Part shown: in pieces, positions 17,768-25,278 of the stretch
How positions within the stretch are numbered: position 1 is the first letter of the stretch
Layout: every line of letters begins with the position of its first letter
Assembly (NCBI GenBank): GCA_029262295.1
Contig: JAJCZR010000037.1
Coordinates: forward strand, 1-64,000
Reading direction: 5' to 3'
DNA from: Deltaproteobacteria bacterium
Lineage (GTDB): Bacteria > Desulfobacterota_D > UBA1144 > Nemesobacterales > Nemesobacteraceae
Length of the DNA: 64,000 nt
Made by a program: the position numbers and the translations under genes
Notes under the pieces: model-generated
Database searches by the model: none
Told to the model about the DNA's origin: nothing
The model's input: the letters and a program-made list of their open reading frames with translations, nothing else

Positions 17768-18742
17768 ATGAGTGCAAATGAAGTAACCCATGATGATGTT
17801 CAGGAATTTTATGGTGAAGCTGCAAAAAAACCACAAGCAGATCTTTGCTGTCCAACAAACTACCCGATTGAAGATACAAGCCATATTCCACAAGAAGTAA
17901 TAGACAGGTTTTATGGTTGTGGCAGCCCTGTAGGAATTGCGGAAATAAAAAATGGAGAAACTGTTGTTGACCTTGGATCAGGTGCCGGGATTGACTGCTT
18001 TATAGCTGCAAAAAAAGCAGGTGCTGTAGGTAGTGTTATTGGAATTGATATGACAGATGAGATGCTCGAGGTTGCAAGAAAAAGTAGTGAAAAAGTTTCT
18101 GAAAACCTTGGATATAGAAATGTTGAATTCAGAAAAGGTTATCTTGAGGAGATTCCCGTTGATAGTGAAACAGTTGATCTTATAACCTCAAACTGCGTTA
18201 TTAATCTTTCTCCAAACAAAGTAAAAGTTTTCCAGGAAATGATCAGAACACTTAAAGATCATGGAAGAATTCTTATCTCAGATGTTGTTTCTGAGGTTTC
18301 GCTTCCAAAAGAAATAAGGGAAGACAAACAACTTTGGGGAGAATGCCTTGGTGGGTGCGTCACAGAAAACCAGTTAATCTCATATCTTGAACAGGCAGGT
18401 TTTTATGGAGTTGAAATACTTGGGAAAACATTTTGGAAAACTGTTGAAAAAATCAATTTTTATTCTGTTTCCGTAAGGGCATTTAAACATAACAAATCTG
18501 ACAAATGTGTTTATGAGGGGCAAAAAGCAGTTTATTGTGGCCCATTTAAAGTAATTATAGATGATGAAGGACATGTCTTTCCAAGAAACGAAGAAGTAGA
18601 AGTATGCAGCGATACAGCTTCAAAATTAAGCAGGCCACCATATAAAATGTTCTTCAATATAATTGAACCTGATGACAAAACAGGGAATTCATGCTGCACT
18701 CCAGGAGCAAATGGTTTATCAGACAGCCCATCTTGTTGCTAA
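17768..18742 (+). CDS. arsM: Arsenite S-adenosylmethionine methyltransferase, ArsM-like
   Basis: 324 aa from the ATG at 17768, which follows AGGAG; the track's GTG at 17756 overlaps that ribosome site. SAM-binding motif TVVDLGSGAGIDCF and GIDMTDEML are typical of ArsM, with Cys residues where the family binds As(III): ADLCCPTN, FYGCGSP, SNCVINLSP and CLGGC. A C-terminal region with VYCGPFKVIIDDEGH and a final CC tail is seen in homologues from arsenosugar clusters. It should methylate arsenite to mono- and dimethylated species. First gene of a six-gene operon. Confidence 0.88.
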   Translation: MSANEVTHDDVQEFYGEAAKKPQADLCCPTNYPIEDTSHIPQEVIDRFYGCGSPVGIAEIKNGETVVDLGSGAGIDCFIAAKKAGAVGSVIGIDMTDEMLEVARKSSEKVSENLGYRNVEFRKGYLEEIPVDSETVDLITSNCVINLSPNKVKVFQEMIRTLKDHGRILISDVVSEVSLPKEIREDKQLWGECLGGCVTENQLISYLEQAGFYGVEILGKTFWKTVEKINFYSVSVRAFKHNKSDKCVYEGQKAVYCGPFKVIIDDEGHVFPRNEEVEVCSDTASKLSRPPYKMFFNIIEPDDKTGNSCCTPGANGLSDSPSCC

Positions 18743-18764
18743 GTCATCTTAGGAGAAGGTTAAT

Positions 18765-19100
18765 ATGTCATACTATGATCCATCTGATCTAAAGAGATTT
18801 GCTGAAGTTGGTAAATTCAGCAAAGAACTTATGGATAAGTTTTTTGAATATTACAATAGTGCAGTTGGTGAAGACGGCGCCTTAACAAAAAGAGAGAAAT
18901 CATTAATTGCTCTTGCTGTAGCTCATACTGAACAGTGCCCTTATTGTATTGATGCATACACTACTCAGTGCCTTGAATCAGGCGCTGATCCTGAGCAGAT
19001 GACTGAAGCAGTACACGTTGCGGCATCAATGTCCGCAGGAATAAAGTTAATCCATGCCCTACAGATGCAAAATTCACTCAAAAAAAAGGGTGCCCTTTAA
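18765..19100 (+). CDS. Arsenosugar-cluster AhpD-like (carboxymuconolactone decarboxylase) protein
   Basis: 111 aa with the AhpD/CMD core. The redox motif EQCPYCIDAYTTQC contains the CxxC expected of alkylhydroperoxidase-like proteins, preceded by KREKSLIALAVAHT. A family of this type is named 'arsenosugar biosynthesis-associated peroxidase-like protein' because it is found beside ArsS. Position between ArsM and ArsS, 22 bp after arsM with AGGAGAAGG as ribosome site, agrees. Its biochemical role is unproven; thiol-based reduction of an arsenic species is one guess. Confidence 0.85.
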   Translation: MSYYDPSDLKRFAEVGKFSKELMDKFFEYYNSAVGEDGALTKREKSLIALAVAHTEQCPYCIDAYTTQCLESGADPEQMTEAVHVAASMSAGIKLIHALQMQNSLKKKGAL

Positions 19101-19134
19101 AACTTTCTTTCAAACTATTTCGTAGGTGTTCTTA

Positions 19135-20166
19135 ATGAGCCAGTCAACAAGTGTAGAAAAAATATCCAATAAAAACTCCCACAAATATAATTTTGTTGAT
19201 AAATTCAAAAGAAGTGGCCTGAAACCTAACCCTCTTACAGTTGAAACTCTTCAGGTAAATGTCACAAAGCTTTGCAACCAGACATGTGTTCACTGCCATG
19301 TTGATGCATCACCTAAAAGAAAAGAACAATTGAATATTGATGGGGTAAATAGATGTATTGAGATTTTAAAGGAACATCCATCAATAAAAAATCTGGACTT
19401 AACAGGCGGTGCCCCTGAGTTAAATCCACATTTTGACTATTTTGTGGAAGAGGCAAAAAAACTGGGTGTGCATGTGATGGTAAGGCACAACCTCACTGTT
19501 ACTCTGGATGGAAATCCCGTAACAGGGGAAGAGAAAACCTACCTTCCTGATTTTTTTGCTGAGCATAAAGTAGAAGTTATATCTTCACTTCCATATTACC
19601 AGGAGTATTTTACAGATAAACAAAGAGGTAAAGGAGTTTTCGAAAAAAGCATTGAGTCAATAAAAATGCTTAATTCCAGGGGATTTGGAAACGGCAATAG
19701 TGAACTCATGCTCAACTTTGTCTATAACCCGGCGGGCGCATATCTTCCACCATCTCAGGAACAACTTGAAATTGATTTCAAAAAAGAGCTTCACAACAAA
19801 TATGGAATAACCTTTAACAAGCTTTTTGCTATAACCAATATTCCAATTAACAGGTTCAGGACGCAACTACTTAAAATAGGGGCTTATGAAGAATATATGG
19901 AAAAGCTTGTAAACGCCTTTAACCCAGCTGCCGCCGAAGGAATAATGTGCAGAAACCTTATAAGTGTGGATCACGATGGGAAAATATACGATTGTGATTT
20001 CAATCAACAGATGATGAACATGGAAGTCGAAGTTGATGGTGAACCACTTACAATCTTTAATTTTAATATGGAAAAAGCACTTAAAAGAAAAATTAGATTT
20101 GGCCCGCACTGTTTTGGCTGCACAGCAGGAGCAGGAAGTAGTTGCGGGGGAACTATCTCGGAATAA
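19135..20166 (+). CDS. arsS: Arsenosugar biosynthesis radical SAM protein ArsS
   Basis: 343 aa from the ATG at 19135 (the track's GTG at 19126 overlaps the AGG ribosome site). The radical SAM cluster motif is KLCNQTCVHCHVDA (CxxxCxxC), with LDLTGGAPEL as the SAM-binding GGxP-type motif. The C-terminus ends CFGCTAGAGSSCGG, the cysteine-rich tail characteristic of ArsS; in some organisms one of these positions is selenocysteine, here all are Cys. ArsS joins a 5'-deoxyadenosyl radical to dimethylarsenite, giving the arsenosugar precursor. Confidence 0.92.
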   Translation: MSQSTSVEKISNKNSHKYNFVDKFKRSGLKPNPLTVETLQVNVTKLCNQTCVHCHVDASPKRKEQLNIDGVNRCIEILKEHPSIKNLDLTGGAPELNPHFDYFVEEAKKLGVHVMVRHNLTVTLDGNPVTGEEKTYLPDFFAEHKVEVISSLPYYQEYFTDKQRGKGVFEKSIESIKMLNSRGFGNGNSELMLNFVYNPAGAYLPPSQEQLEIDFKKELHNKYGITFNKLFAITNIPINRFRTQLLKIGAYEEYMEKLVNAFNPAAAEGIMCRNLISVDHDGKIYDCDFNQQMMNMEVEVDGEPLTIFNFNMEKALKRKIRFGPHCFGCTAGAGSSCGGTISE

Positions 20167-20175
20167 ACTACAGTT

Positions 20176-20871
20176 ATGTGCGGCAATAAATCAGAAAATG
20201 CATTAATAATTTTTGTAAAATATCCCGAAAAAGGAAAGGTAAAAACAAGGCTTGCAAAGAAAACAGGGGAAGCAAAAGCAACGGGAATTTATTCTATTGT
20301 AGCAAAATATATTATTGATAAATTTTCAGGTCCTGATTTTTATAAAACGTATATTTACTACTCACCACCACAAAGAGAAAAAGAACTAAAAGACTGGCTT
20401 TTGAATCCCGAAGTGCAGTATTTTCCTCAAAAAGGAAATTCCCTTGGCGAGCGGGTTTCAGATGCTCTCCAAAACACTATAAAAAAAGGTGCAAAGAATA
20501 TAGTAATTATCGGGACAGATTGCATAGATATCACAGTTAAAGACATACAGACAACTTTTGAGAAGCTCTCACGCAATACCTCGCAGATTGTAATTGGCCC
20601 GGCAAGGGATGGAGGGTATTACCTTATTGGGTTAAATGCTTTCAGAAAAGAACTATTTGAAGATATAGACTGGAGCACAGAAAAGGTATTGCCGCAAACA
20701 ATTGAGAAAATTAAAAAAAGTAAATTAAACTACAACCTCATGCATACATTAAATGATATTGATGAAATTGAAGACATAGACTTTGATTCGTTAAATAAGA
20801 TTGATTTAGAGGTAGCGAAAAGAATAAACTCAATAATTGTAAATGATCAGGTAGCAAAGGGGGCAATATAA
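20176..20871 (+). CDS. TIGR04282-type arsenosugar glycosyltransferase (DUF2064-like)
   Basis: 231 aa. ALIIFVKYPEKGKVKTRLAK at the N-terminus, IIGTDCIDIT in the middle and GPARDGGYYLIGL match the DUF2064/TIGR04282 nucleotidyl- or glycosyltransferase-like family that travels with ArsS. It is thought to attach a sugar or glycerol-type group to the deoxyadenosyl- or ribosyl-arsenical. The gene starts 9 bp after arsS; its stop abuts the ATG of the next gene. The fold has a GT-A-like DxD-type site (GTDC). Exact reaction not established. Confidence 0.88.
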   Translation: MCGNKSENALIIFVKYPEKGKVKTRLAKKTGEAKATGIYSIVAKYIIDKFSGPDFYKTYIYYSPPQREKELKDWLLNPEVQYFPQKGNSLGERVSDALQNTIKKGAKNIVIIGTDCIDITVKDIQTTFEKLSRNTSQIVIGPARDGGYYLIGLNAFRKELFEDIDWSTEKVLPQTIEKIKKSKLNYNLMHTLNDIDEIEDIDFDSLNKIDLEVAKRINSIIVNDQVAKGAI

Positions 20872-21396
20872 ATGTTGTGCAAATCGAGATCAATTATCTT
20901 TTTTACTTTAATGATTTCAATTCTTTTTTCTTCCTGTAGTAATCAAAGTGGGAATGGGAAAGATTATAAATCAAAAGAAAAAGAAATAAGCTTTAATGCA
21001 CCTTCTTTAACCAATGATAAAGAATTCACTTTTAAAGATTTTGAGGGCAAACCAACTATACTAAATTTTTGGGCTTCCTGGTGTGTTCCATGCAGGGATG
21101 AGATGCCTTTTCTGGAAGAGACCTGGAATGAATTAAAGGGTAGGAATATAAACATCGTTGGAATTAATGTGATGGATGATAAAAAAGAAGCCTTAAGTGT
21201 TCTTAAACAGTTCAATATAACTTATATAAATTTGTTTGATCAGAGTGGCGACATTTCAAGAAAGTTTGGCGTGCTTGGGCTTCCTGCAACTATTTTTATA
21301 AATAAGAGTGGTAAGGTGGTGAAACAAAATTACGGACCGTTTCTTGGTGAACAAGGAGAAAAACAGTTCCACAATTTTGTTGGGGAAATACTCTAG
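20872..21396 (+). CDS. TlpA-like thioredoxin lipoprotein
   Basis: 174 aa. N-terminal signal with lipobox ending ILFSSC, so it is probably lipidated and periplasm-facing. Thioredoxin-like fold of the TlpA/ResA class with active site WASWCVPCRDEMP and the cis-Pro segment GLPATIFINKSG. It should reduce periplasmic disulfides. The ATG directly follows the stop of the glycosyltransferase (TAAATG) with GGGGG upstream, and the CcdA gene follows directly, so it is translated with the arsenosugar genes. A CcmG-like role is possible, but a separate CcmG lies at 27.6 kb. Confidence 0.88.
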   Translation: MLCKSRSIIFFTLMISILFSSCSNQSGNGKDYKSKEKEISFNAPSLTNDKEFTFKDFEGKPTILNFWASWCVPCRDEMPFLEETWNELKGRNINIVGINVMDDKKEALSVLKQFNITYINLFDQSGDISRKFGVLGLPATIFINKSGKVVKQNYGPFLGEQGEKQFHNFVGEIL

Positions 21397-22149
21397 ATGG
21401 AATTTAGTATATTAAATGTAGGAGGTGCTTTTCTTGCAGGGCTAATATCTTTTCTCTCACCATGTGTTCTTCCCCTTATGCCTGGATATCTTTCTATAAT
21501 AACTAAACTTTCCTACGAAGATCTCACTGAAAACGAGAACATCTCAAAGTTTTCAACAATATTTATTCCGAGCCTTGTATTTGTCTTGGGTTTTTCAACT
21601 GTATTTATTTTACTCGGGGCATTTTCTTCTCAGGTTGGAAATTTTCTTTCAGCAAATAAAACCCTGATCCTAAAAATAATTGGGATATTGATAATCCTGT
21701 TTGGAATTTTCTCATTAGAATTAATAAAAATACCTTGGCTCTATAGAGAAAAAAGAGTTGATTACAAAGCAAACAACAGGGGAGGTTTAATAAGCACATA
21801 TTTTTTGGGATTTGCATTTGGATTTGGCTGGACGCCTTGTGTAGGGCCAATTCTTGCTTCGATCCTCCTTTATGCAAGCACTGCTGAAGGAAGCTTTAGC
21901 GGCCCTTTTTTACTTTTTATTTATTCACTCGGTCTTGGCGTTCCATTTATTTTAACTGGCTTGGCATTCTGTCAGGCACTTAACACTTTTAAATCAATAA
22001 GAAAACACTATCAGTATTATAAGTATATTGTTGGTGGGGCACTAATTTTGATTGGAATATTAATGGTTACCAACAACCTTTTTCAACTTAATATCTATGG
22101 ACAAAAAGTCCTTGATACCTTTGGAATTGATTTCTGGAAGAACTTCTAG
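21397..22149 (+). CDS. ccdA: Cytochrome c biogenesis/thiol-redox transporter CcdA
   Basis: 250 aa polytopic membrane protein with six hydrophobic segments. Both halves carry the redox cysteine motif: [13 protein letters not shown] near residue 24 and [12 protein letters not shown] near residue 147. CcdA moves electrons from cytoplasmic thioredoxin across the membrane to periplasmic thioredoxin-like partners. The obvious partner is the TlpA lipoprotein whose stop codon abuts its ATG (TAGATG). It may serve cytochrome c maturation via CcmG as well as the arsenosugar operon. Confidence 0.93.
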   Translation: MEFSILNVGGAFLAGLISFLSPCVLPLMPGYLSIITKLSYEDLTENENISKFSTIFIPSLVFVLGFSTVFILLGAFSSQVGNFLSANKTLILKIIGILIILFGIFSLELIKIPWLYREKRVDYKANNRGGLISTYFLGFAFGFGWTPCVGPILASILLYASTAEGSFSGPFLLFIYSLGLGVPFILTGLAFCQALNTFKSIRKHYQYYKYIVGGALILIGILMVTNNLFQLNIYGQKVLDTFGIDFWKNF

Positions 22150-22262
22150 AAATTAGCAAAAGCTTATCTAAGAAAAAATTTACAACCTCATTTCTGGCTA
22201 ATAATTTTTTTTTATATATAATGTTTTCTATTTTCAGCACATCAACGGAGGAGTTGTTTTTA

Positions 22263-23552
22263 ATGTGTGAATATCAAAAAGACATGAGACAGGCTGCACT
22301 TAAGTATCACAGTACTGGAAGGAAAGGAAAGCTTGAAGTTTTACCGACCAAACCATGCAAGACTTCATGGGATCTCTCTCTGGCCTATTCACCCGGAGTT
22401 GCTGAACCTTGTAGAGAAATAGAAAAAGACGAAAATCTCGCATATGAATATACAAACAAGGGGAACCTTGTAGCAGTAATTTCCAATGGCACAGCAGTGC
22501 TTGGCCTCGGAAATATTGGGGCACTTGCAGGAAAACCTGTAATGGAAGGGAAAGGCGTGCTTTTCAAAAAATTTGCTGACGTTGATGCGTATGATATTGA
22601 ATTGAATGTAGAAGATCCGGATGAACTTATAAAGACTGTTAAGTATCTTGAACCCACATTTGGTGGAATAAATCTTGAAGATATAAAAGCCCCGGAATGT
22701 TTTTATATTGAAGATGTATTAAAAGAAGAAATGAACATTCCTGTTTTTCATGATGACCAGCATGGTACAGCTATTATTTCTGGTGCCGGGCTTTTAAATG
22801 CGTGTGAGTTTGCAGGGAAAAGTATGGGCGAGCTAAAAATGGCATTTAATGGTGCCGGGGCTTCTGCTATTGCCTGTGCTGAGTTTTTCATTACACTCGG
22901 TGCGAAAAAGGAAAACATTATTATGTGTGATAGTAGAGGGGTAATTTACAAAGGAAGGAAAGAAGGTCTTAATTCTCAAAAAGAAAAATTTCTAGTGGAA
23001 ACAGGGAAAAGAACAATTGAAGATGCACTTGTTGGAGCTGATGTTTTTGTCGGACTTTCAAGCGGCGGAGCAATAACCAAAGATATGGTTAAAACTATGG
23101 CTGATAACCCTATTATATTTGCAATGGCAAATCCCGACCCTGAAATACTCCCTCCCGATGCAAAAGAGGCTAGAAGTGATGTAATCACGGCAACAGGAAG
23201 ATCGGATTATGCAAACCAGGTAAATAATGTTTTAGGTTTCCCTTTTATCTTTAGAGGTGCACTTGATGTAAGGGCAACTTCAATTAATGAAGAGATGAAA
23301 GTGGCAGCGGCAAAATCACTAGCAGCGCTTGCCAGGGAACCTGTGCCATTGTCAGTTGCAAAAGCATATGGAGTTGAGTCTTTTGAATTTGGTCCTGAAT
23401 ATCTTGTGCCTAAACCTTTTGACCCCAGAGTATTTGTATGGGAGTCATTAGCCGTAGCTAAAGCTGCAATGGAAAGTGGTGTGGCAAGAGTGCAATTAGA
23501 TCTGGATGTTTACAAAAAGAAATTAGAAAAGAAAATGGAAGAGCTAATTTGA
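22263..23552 (+). CDS. maeB: NADP-dependent malic enzyme
   Basis: 429 aa from the ATG at 22263, which has GGAGGAG nine bases upstream; the track's start 14 codons earlier lacks a ribosome site. [11 protein letters not shown], the lysine-containing [15 protein letters not shown], and metal ligands in [11 protein letters not shown] and [12 protein letters not shown](P) motif [11 protein letters not shown]. It oxidatively decarboxylates malate to pyruvate. At this length it lacks the phosphotransacetylase-like C-terminal domain found in long MaeB proteins. A TATAAT sequence lies 41 bases upstream of the ATG; a strong terminator follows. Confidence 0.95.
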   Translation: MCEYQKDMRQAALKYHSTGRKGKLEVLPTKPCKTSWDLSLAYSPGVAEPCREIEKDENLAYEYTNKGNLVAVISNGTAVLGLGNIGALAGKPVMEGKGVLFKKFADVDAYDIELNVEDPDELIKTVKYLEPTFGGINLEDIKAPECFYIEDVLKEEMNIPVFHDDQHGTAIISGAGLLNACEFAGKSMGELKMAFNGAGASAIACAEFFITLGAKKENIIMCDSRGVIYKGRKEGLNSQKEKFLVETGKRTIEDALVGADVFVGLSSGGAITKDMVKTMADNPIIFAMANPDPEILPPDAKEARSDVITATGRSDYANQVNNVLGFPFIFRGALDVRATSINEEMKVAAAKSLAALAREPVPLSVAKAYGVESFEFGPEYLVPKPFDPRVFVWESLAVAKAAMESGVARVQLDLDVYKKKLEKKMEELI

Positions 23553-23575
23553 AATAAAATTGGTTTTAACTTTAT

Positions 23576-23613
23576 AAAGGGATGAAGCAAAAAACTTGTT
23601 TCATCCCTTTTTT
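23576..23613 (+). terminator. Rho-independent terminator after maeB
   Basis: A perfect 11-bp stem AAAGGGATGAA / TTCATCCCTTT with a 13-base loop runs straight into a T-run (TTTTTT). It starts 24 bases after the maeB stop. Its position also shows that the track's start for the next ORF (23582) lies inside the terminator and is wrong. Confidence 0.85.
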
Positions 23614-23620
23614 ATTTACT

Positions 23621-24268
23621 ATGAAAAAAGCTGTGATTTTTGATATGGACGGAATTATTATTGATAGTGAACCTCTTTGGGAAAAAGCTGAAATTATGCT
23701 AATAAATCAAAAAGGTATCACTTATAGTAGTTCATACAGAGAAAAAATTGTAGGGCTTAATCAAAATGATTCTGTGAAACTTCTAAAAAAAACTTTTAAT
23801 CTTAAATCATCAATCGAATCTATTTACGAAGAAAGGATTAATATTCTTTTAAATATCTATAAGGAAAAACTCACTCTTGTTCCTGGAATACACAAACTAC
23901 TTGAAGAAGTAAAATCTCATAATCTAACAATTGGTCTGGCTTCAGGATCTCCTATGAAAGTTATTGAGTTTGTGCTCGACAGATTTAAGATTAAACATTA
24001 TTTTTCGGCTGTAGTGTCAGCTGATTGCACTGAAAAAGGGAAACCGGCTCCCGATTCATATCTCAAAGCTGCTAGTATTACTAAAACCAGGCCACCTGAT
24101 TGCGTTGGAATTGAAGACTCAATAAATGGAGTAAAATCAGTCAAGAATGCGGGAATGTTTTGTATTGCAGTTCCTCATCCTGATTTGGACATCAACAAAT
24201 ATGAAGAAGCAGATTTAATTTTTCAAAAGGTTTCAGAAATTAATATTAATTCTATTCTTAACAACTAA
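23621..24268 (+). CDS. HAD-superfamily phosphatase, beta-phosphoglucomutase-like
   Basis: 215 aa from the ATG at 23621 (MKKAVIFDMDGIIIDSEPLW); the longer ORF begins within the maeB terminator. HAD motif I DMDGIIIDSEP, motif II LASGSP, motif III lysine in KGKPAPDSY, motif IV GIEDSINGVKSVKNAGM. Subclass IA cap. It resembles 2-deoxyglucose-6-phosphatase/YniC-type sugar phosphatases. It lies immediately after the maeB terminator with no visible ribosome site, so it may be transcribed by read-through. It converges with the aldo/keto reductase gene, 6 bp apart. Confidence 0.87.
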   Translation: MKKAVIFDMDGIIIDSEPLWEKAEIMLINQKGITYSSSYREKIVGLNQNDSVKLLKKTFNLKSSIESIYEERINILLNIYKEKLTLVPGIHKLLEEVKSHNLTIGLASGSPMKVIEFVLDRFKIKHYFSAVVSADCTEKGKPAPDSYLKAASITKTRPPDCVGIEDSINGVKSVKNAGMFCIAVPHPDLDINKYEEADLIFQKVSEININSILNN

Positions 24269-24274
24269 TTTTAC

Positions 24275-25270
24275 TTATTTATTTGGTCTTGGGCCGGGTG
24301 CCATAAATTCTGGGCCAATTGGCTCAGAAATAACTTCATTCACAATATTCTCGATTTCAGCCATAGAACCATCATCAATATTCCATCCCATAACTTTGGA
24401 GACATCATCAAGCTGGTCCGGTCTTCTCGCTCCCCAAAGAGATATATCATTTTTACACTTATCGAGCATCCATCTAACCGAAAGATGAAGAACATTTTTA
24501 TTAAAATGTTCTTTTGCAAACTGATCAAGCTTATCTACAACCTCAATATACTTTTTGAAGGCAGGCATTTGAAATTTTGGATCAAAGTTTCGTATGTCAT
24601 CACCTTTAAATTCGGAATCTGCACTCAGTTTTCCACTTAAAAGGCCTCTGCATAATGAGCCATAAAGAAGCATTGTAATTTTATTCTCATTACAATAAGG
24701 AATAACATCCTCATCAATGCCTCTTTCAAAAAGATTATATGGAGGCTGGTCTGTTTGAAGTTTACAAACAGATGAAAATATCTCCATCTGTCGAGGAGAA
24801 TAGTTGCTTACACCAACTGCCCTTATCTTCCCTTCTTTAATAAGATATGCCATAGCCTCAGCAGTTTCTTCAATTGGCACTAAAGGGTCAGGCCAGTGAA
24901 TTTGATATAAATCTATGTAATCCGTTTTTAATCTTCGAAGTGAATCATCCACTTCTTTCAGTATTCTCTGTTTGGTTGAGTTTCTATAAACTTTATTGTC
25001 GGGCCACTCAAGACCTGCTTTGGTTGCAATAACCAGGTCATCCCTGAAACTTGTTTCAGAAATAGCTTCTCCAACAATTTCTTCTGATACCCCGAATCCA
25101 TAAACTGGAGCTGTATCAATTAAATTTATACCTTCATCAAAAGCTTTATAAAGGGTCTTAACACACTTCTTTTTATCACTCCCTCCCCAAAGCCATCCTC
25201 CCATTGCCCATGTTCCAAGCCCTATCCTTGATGCTTTAATATCCGAACCTGCTATTTTTATGAATTCCAT
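24275..25270 (-). CDS. Aldo/keto reductase
   Basis: 331 aa TIM-barrel oxidoreductase. The catalytic tetrad is readable: Asp and Tyr in NLIDTAPVYGFG, Lys in LVIATKAGLE, His in YQIHWPDP. GVSNYSPRQMEIF and the C-terminal NDISLWGARRPDQLDDV fit the NADPH-binding region. Such enzymes reduce aldehydes or ketones on sugars and metabolites. Substrate unknown. It lies 8 bp downstream of otsAB on the same strand and is probably in its transcript, which hints at a role in carbohydrate or stress metabolism. Confidence 0.92.
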   Translation of the reverse strand: MEFIKIAGSDIKASRIGLGTWAMGGWLWGGSDKKKCVKTLYKAFDEGINLIDTAPVYGFGVSEEIVGEAISETSFRDDLVIATKAGLEWPDNKVYRNSTKQRILKEVDDSLRRLKTDYIDLYQIHWPDPLVPIEETAEAMAYLIKEGKIRAVGVSNYSPRQMEIFSSVCKLQTDQPPYNLFERGIDEDVIPYCNENKITMLLYGSLCRGLLSGKLSADSEFKGDDIRNFDPKFQMPAFKKYIEVVDKLDQFAKEHFNKNVLHLSVRWMLDKCKNDISLWGARRPDQLDDVSKVMGWNIDDGSMAEIENIVNEVISEPIGPEFMAPGPRPNK

Positions 25271-25278
25271 ATTATTAA

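Noticed and set aside
23582-23620. Extra N-terminus of the second HAD protein in the ORF track
   Set aside because: It overlaps the maeB terminator; the ATG at 23621 begins the conserved HAD motif.
16874-24268. Idea that the two HAD phosphatases flanking the arsenosugar/maeB region are part of the pathway
   Set aside because: They are on different transcripts (one convergent away, one behind the maeB terminator) and belong to a broad sugar-phosphatase family.
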